Shown here in pieces: positions 6,371-7,948 of a DNA stretch of 7,948 bases (within the stretch, counting starts at the first letter, position 1; each line of letters opens with the position of its first letter). A model generated the notes under the pieces. That model was not told the origin of the DNA. It did not search any database and saw only the letters and a program-made list of their open reading frames with translations. Source of the DNA: Patescibacteria group bacterium (GTDB taxonomy: Bacteria > Patescibacteriota > Minisyncoccia > Portnoybacterales > GWB1-42-6); contig JAHIST010000048.1 in NCBI GenBank assembly GCA_018818145.1, positions 1 through 7,948 of the forward strand, given 5' to 3'. A program made the translations under genes and the position numbers.

Positions 6371-7420
6371 CTATAAATAGAATCTATCCAAAAACGCGAT
6401 AATTAGTCCCAGTGCTGCCATCACCCAGGAAATAATCCAGAAACGCATGGTGACTTTGGTTTCCGGCCAGCCTTTGGCTTCAAAATGGTGATGAATAGGT
6501 GTTGAAAGAAATATTTTTTTGCCTCTCAGTTTTTTGGAAATTGTTTGAATTATTACAGATAATGATTCAATTACCAATACAAATCCGATAAGAGGCAGCA
6601 GCAGAAACTGGTTTGTCAGCATGGCGATAATACCAAGCGTTACCCCAAGCGCCATCGCGCCCGTGTCGCCCATAAAAAATCTGGCCGGATGGATGTTAAA
6701 CCACAAAAATGCTAGCAGCGCCCCGATAATTACGCCGCAGAAAGCGGCTAAATCATAATGTCCTTGCGAATAAGCGATTACGCCGTAAGCACCGAAAGCC
6801 GTAAGCAAAGTTCCGCCGGCCAAGCCGTCAAGCCCGTCGGTTTCGTTTACCGAAAAAGAGGTGGCGACCAGAATGAAAATAAAAATCAAAATATACCAGA
6901 TGCCAATGTCAAAATTGCCGACAAAAGGAACGTGAATTGTGCTCCAGCTTAATTTTGAAAAAAACCACCAGGCGCCAAAGGCCGCAATCAAAGTATAAAT
7001 AATCAGGCGGTGGCGCATTTTTAGCCCTCCGCCCCTGGGGCCGATGCGGAAAATGCCCATTAAATCATCTGCCAAGCCAACCAGAGCCGAAGCAACCAGC
7101 GCGCCCAGCGGCAGAAGCGTTTGCCCGCGGTTTAGAAAATTAAGCTTGCCGATTATTGAATCAATGCCAATTTTTGAAAGTCCCCAGAAAAATAAGGCTA
7201 AAAGTAAAACAGTCAGCCAGATAAGCAGTCCGCCCATAGTGGGCGTGCCGGCTTTTTTTTCGTGCATCTGCTGAAAAATTGGCGCGCCTTCATTTCTGAT
7301 TTGTTTGCCCATGCGCCACTTATAAAGGAAATGCGTCCAAAGAGGAGTTAATAAAAAAGCCACCACGAACGATAATGCGGCCAAGCCAAGAATTCTGGAT
7401 ATTTGGAATAAATCGGGCAT
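6371..7420 (-). CDS. mraY: Phospho-N-acetylmuramoyl-pentapeptide-transferase MraY
   Basis: MraY is a polytopic membrane enzyme that transfers phospho-MurNAc-pentapeptide from the UDP carrier to undecaprenyl phosphate, making lipid I. The 349 residues fit the family (about 320-360). Landmarks are HEKKAGTPTMGG (53-64), the Mg-binding ADD (117-119), the catalytic loop VNETDGLDGLAGG (191-203), FFMGDTGAMALG (248-259), and PIHHHFEAKGWPE (308-320) with the conserved triple His. The membrane segments between them are clear. It is the first gene of the minus-strand block, probably read from the extended -10 promoter near 7568. The ATG at 7420 is only two bases downstream of a long hairpin (7423-7485), and no Shine-Dalgarno is present. 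Confidence 0.97.
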   Translation of the reverse strand: MPDLFQISRILGLAALSFVVAFLLTPLWTHFLYKWRMGKQIRNEGAPIFQQMHEKKAGTPTMGGLLIWLTVLLLALFFWGLSKIGIDSIIGKLNFLNRGQTLLPLGALVASALVGLADDLMGIFRIGPRGGGLKMRHRLIIYTLIAAFGAWWFFSKLSWSTIHVPFVGNFDIGIWYILIFIFILVATSFSVNETDGLDGLAGGTLLTAFGAYGVIAYSQGHYDLAAFCGVIIGALLAFLWFNIHPARFFMGDTGAMALGVTLGIIAMLTNQFLLLPLIGFVLVIESLSVIIQTISKKLRGKKIFLSTPIHHHFEAKGWPETKVTMRFWIISWVMAALGLIIAFLDRFYL

Positions 7421-7422
7421 GC

Positions 7423-7485
7423 CAATGTTGTTAAAATTTTAGAGCGAAGCGCAATGCGTAGTGATAAAATTTTACTACAACATTG
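7423..7485. repeat. Long hairpin directly upstream of the mraY start codon
   Basis: The arm CAATGTTGT-TAAAATTTTA (7423-7441) pairs with TAAAATTTTA (7465-7474) and, after a 2-nt bulge, ACAACATTG (7477-7485): 19 pairs in all. The 23-nt loop (7442-7464) is GC-rich and has small CGC/GCG symmetries. In mraY mRNA this hairpin would occupy the place of the ribosome site and end two bases before the AUG. It may control translation, or be an inserted palindromic repeat. Confidence 0.78.
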
Positions 7486-7488
7486 AGC

Positions 7489-7599
7489 ACCCCGCCCCAA
7501 TTCCAACCAAGAGCCTTATAATTCCGTCCTTGGAGAGCGAAGCGGCTCCGCCTTTATTTAATTATTATACCATATTCTTGGACGGAATTGGAGCGGGGT
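7489..7599. repeat. 111-bp inverted-repeat structure upstream of mraY
   Basis: ACCCCGCCCCAATTCC (7489-7504) pairs with GGAATTGGAGCGGGGT (7584-7599) with one mismatch in 16. The inside holds further symmetry: CCAAG (7507-7511) with CTTGG (7529-7533), and AATTCCGTCC (7520-7529), which repeats the inner right arm as an inverted copy (GGACGGAATT, 7580-7589). AGAGCGAAGCG at 7534-7544 is also found at 7441-7451 in the loop of the next hairpin. The mraY promoter lies inside this structure. Confidence 0.7.
7564..7572 (-). promoter_or_regulatory. Extended -10 promoter for mraY and downstream genes
   Basis: On the minus strand TGGTATAAT (7572-7564) is a perfect -10 box with the extended TGn motif. At 17-nt spacing the -35 position reads TCCAAT, a poor match, which extended -10 promoters tolerate. 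Transcription would start near 7557, leaving a leader of about 135 nt that contains the hairpin at 7423-7485. It is the best promoter candidate for the whole minus-strand cluster. Confidence 0.55.
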
Positions 7600-7760
7600 A
7601 AAGTCGCCGCACCATCCCGAACGAAGTGAGGTTAGAGTGCGTAATCCCGCACTGCCGCGAAACTGACATTATATAATTCAGCAGGTGATCAGTTCGGGAG
7701 ACGCGGGATCTCGCCAACTTCTCGCTCCCTTCGGTCGCGGAAGTTGCGGGAGTTTTCTTA
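7600..7760. other. Gene-free stretch with several hairpins
   Basis: No convincing gene is seen. Inverted pairs include TCCCGAAC (7615-7622) with GTTCGGGA (7692-7699), AGTGCG (7636-7641) with CGCACT (7648-7653) around a 6-nt loop, and ATCCCGC (7644-7650) with GCGGGAT (7703-7709), which competes with the others. AACTGA near 7661 faces TCAGTT near 7688. CAACTTC (7715-7721) pairs with GAAGTTG (7740-7746). CTCCC (7725-7729) with GGGAG (7748-7752) is followed by TTTTCTTATT and could be a weak plus-strand terminator. The stretch may be a decayed mobile element, an IS-flanking repeat or a structured RNA; I cannot choose. Confidence 0.5.
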
Positions 7761-7800
7761 TTAAATTTTTTGCTCCCGCTTCGCGGGATTGAAAATTTAA
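7761..7800. repeat. 40-bp hairpin next to the IS30-like element
   Basis: TTAAATTTT (7761-7769) pairs with AAAATTTAA (7792-7800). Inside, after a small internal loop, TCCCGC (7774-7779) pairs with GCGGGA (7783-7788) around a TTC loop. The two-part design (AT outer stem, GC inner stem) resembles the hairpin at 7423-7485, whose AT arms also end against a GC-rich loop. No clean T-tract follows, so it is not a standard terminator. Confidence 0.7.
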
Positions 7801-7821
7801 AGAAAGCTGTAAACTTAACTT

Positions 7822-7838
7822 TGAAGTGCACCACTTCA
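7822..7838. promoter_or_regulatory. Palindromic operator-like site before the transposase
   Basis: TGAAGTG-CAC-CACTTCA is a perfect 7-bp inverted repeat with a 3-nt centre. It lies just upstream of the TATAAT box, in the spacer/-35 zone. It could bind a repressor or the transposase itself near the element end, or be part of the terminal inverted repeat. The inverted repeat is certain, the role inferred. Confidence 0.5.
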
Positions 7839-7840
7839 GG

Positions 7841-7846
7841 TATAAT
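7841..7846 (+). promoter_or_regulatory. -10 box of the transposase gene, probably giving a leaderless mRNA
   Basis: A perfect TATAAT ends 8 nt before the ATG at 7855. A start site 6-9 nt downstream of the box would fall at or within a few bases of the start codon. No good -35 is seen at 16-18 nt spacing (ACTTTG at 17). Confidence 0.5.
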
Positions 7847-7854
7847 AAATACAT

Positions 7855-7948
7855 ATGAAGTACACGCACTTTTCAAAGCCAGATAGGCTGGAACTCTCCA
7901 TCCTATTGAACAGGGGTTATTCATACAGAGAAATTGCCATATCTCTGA
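7855..7948 (+). CDS. IS30-like transposase, N-terminal fragment (runs off the window)
   Basis: The first 31 codons read MKYTHFSKPDRLELSILLNR and then GYSYREIAISL. This fits the N-terminal helix-turn-helix of IS30-family transposases, which typically begin with a Tyr/His-Thr-Leu-Ser stretch, then ERxxIxxLLxxGxSxREIAxxLGRS. The catalytic DDE domain lies beyond the right edge, so intactness cannot be judged. It is on the strand opposite to the cell-wall cluster, with its own TATAAT and a palindrome just upstream. The call rests on a short fragment; another helix-turn-helix protein is possible but less likely given the context. No Shine-Dalgarno is present. Confidence 0.7.
   Translation, partial: MKYTHFSKPDRLELSILLNRGYSYREIAISL
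7855..7948 (+). mobile_element. Left part of a probable IS30-family insertion sequence
   Basis: The transposase start marks an insertion sequence that extends beyond the window. Its left end should lie within about 30-100 bp upstream of 7855, perhaps between 7800 and 7822, but the terminal inverted repeat cannot be fixed without the right end. No target duplication can be tested. Confidence 0.5.

Noticed and set aside
7668..7677. Overlapping TATAAT words on both strands in ATTATATAAT
   Set aside because: No -35 or extended -10 motif is found on either strand and there is no gene at a suitable distance.
7680..7715. tRNA-like GTTCGGGA segment in the gene-free stretch
   Set aside because: No acceptor stem, D-arm or anticodon arm can be built around it, and the T-loop consensus GTTCRANNC is not met.
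7774..7800. Intrinsic terminator at the TCCCGC/GCGGGA hairpin
   Set aside because: Neither side is followed by a proper T-tract directly after the GC stem, and the AT flanks pair with each other instead.
7565..7924. 119-codon minus-strand open frame covering the mraY upstream region and the transposase start
   Set aside because: It runs through several perfect hairpins, the transposase operator and the transposase start itself, resembles no family, and its composition follows the repeats. It is most likely an accidental open frame.

Overview
The window looks like a piece of a Patescibacteria (Candidate Phyla Radiation) genome, most likely Parcubacteria-like. This is inferred from the style of the proteins (a MurD with NDTAATTPDA, FtsW with LPEPATDS, an M23-type coiled-coil protein), from intergenic gaps filled with short word-like and palindromic repeats, and from the lack of clear Shine-Dalgarno sequences. 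No marker gene proves the taxon. UGA is a stop (murD ends in TGA), so the UGA=Gly code of Absconditabacteria/Gracilibacteria is not used here.

Layout. Everything from about 7420 down to 1 is one co-directional block on the minus strand. In transcription order it holds mraY (7420-6371), a small unrecognised three-TM protein with two CX3C pairs (6322-5927), murD (5946-4387), ftsW (4325-3222), murG (3093-1966), gltX (1950-457), and the N-terminal part of a secreted coiled-coil protein of the M23 peptidase/EnvC type (445 to beyond position 1). This is a reduced dcw (division and cell wall) cluster with a glutamyl-tRNA synthetase gene and a probable murein hydrolase or hydrolase activator at its end. 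MraY makes lipid I, MurD adds D-Glu to the UDP-MurNAc-peptide, MurG makes lipid II, FtsW polymerises it at the septum, and the coiled-coil protein probably acts on finished peptidoglycan. GluRS charges tRNA-Glu; its link to the cluster may be only co-transcription.

From 7421 to 7854 there is no convincing gene. The stretch is a mosaic of hairpins and inverted repeats, with a good extended -10 promoter facing mraY. At the right edge a plus-strand IS30-like transposase begins at 7855, only 8 nt after a TATAAT box, so its mRNA is probably leaderless.

The most unusual content is the repeats. A ~110-bp element with complementary ends occurs twice in inverted orientation, flanking ftsW, and supplies the last 19 codons of murD and the stop region of ftsW. 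Two unrelated short palindromic elements sit in frame inside essential genes: 11 codons in gltX and about 13 codons in murD. They resemble in principle the Rickettsia palindromic elements. Further palindromes touch the start codons of gltX and mraY.
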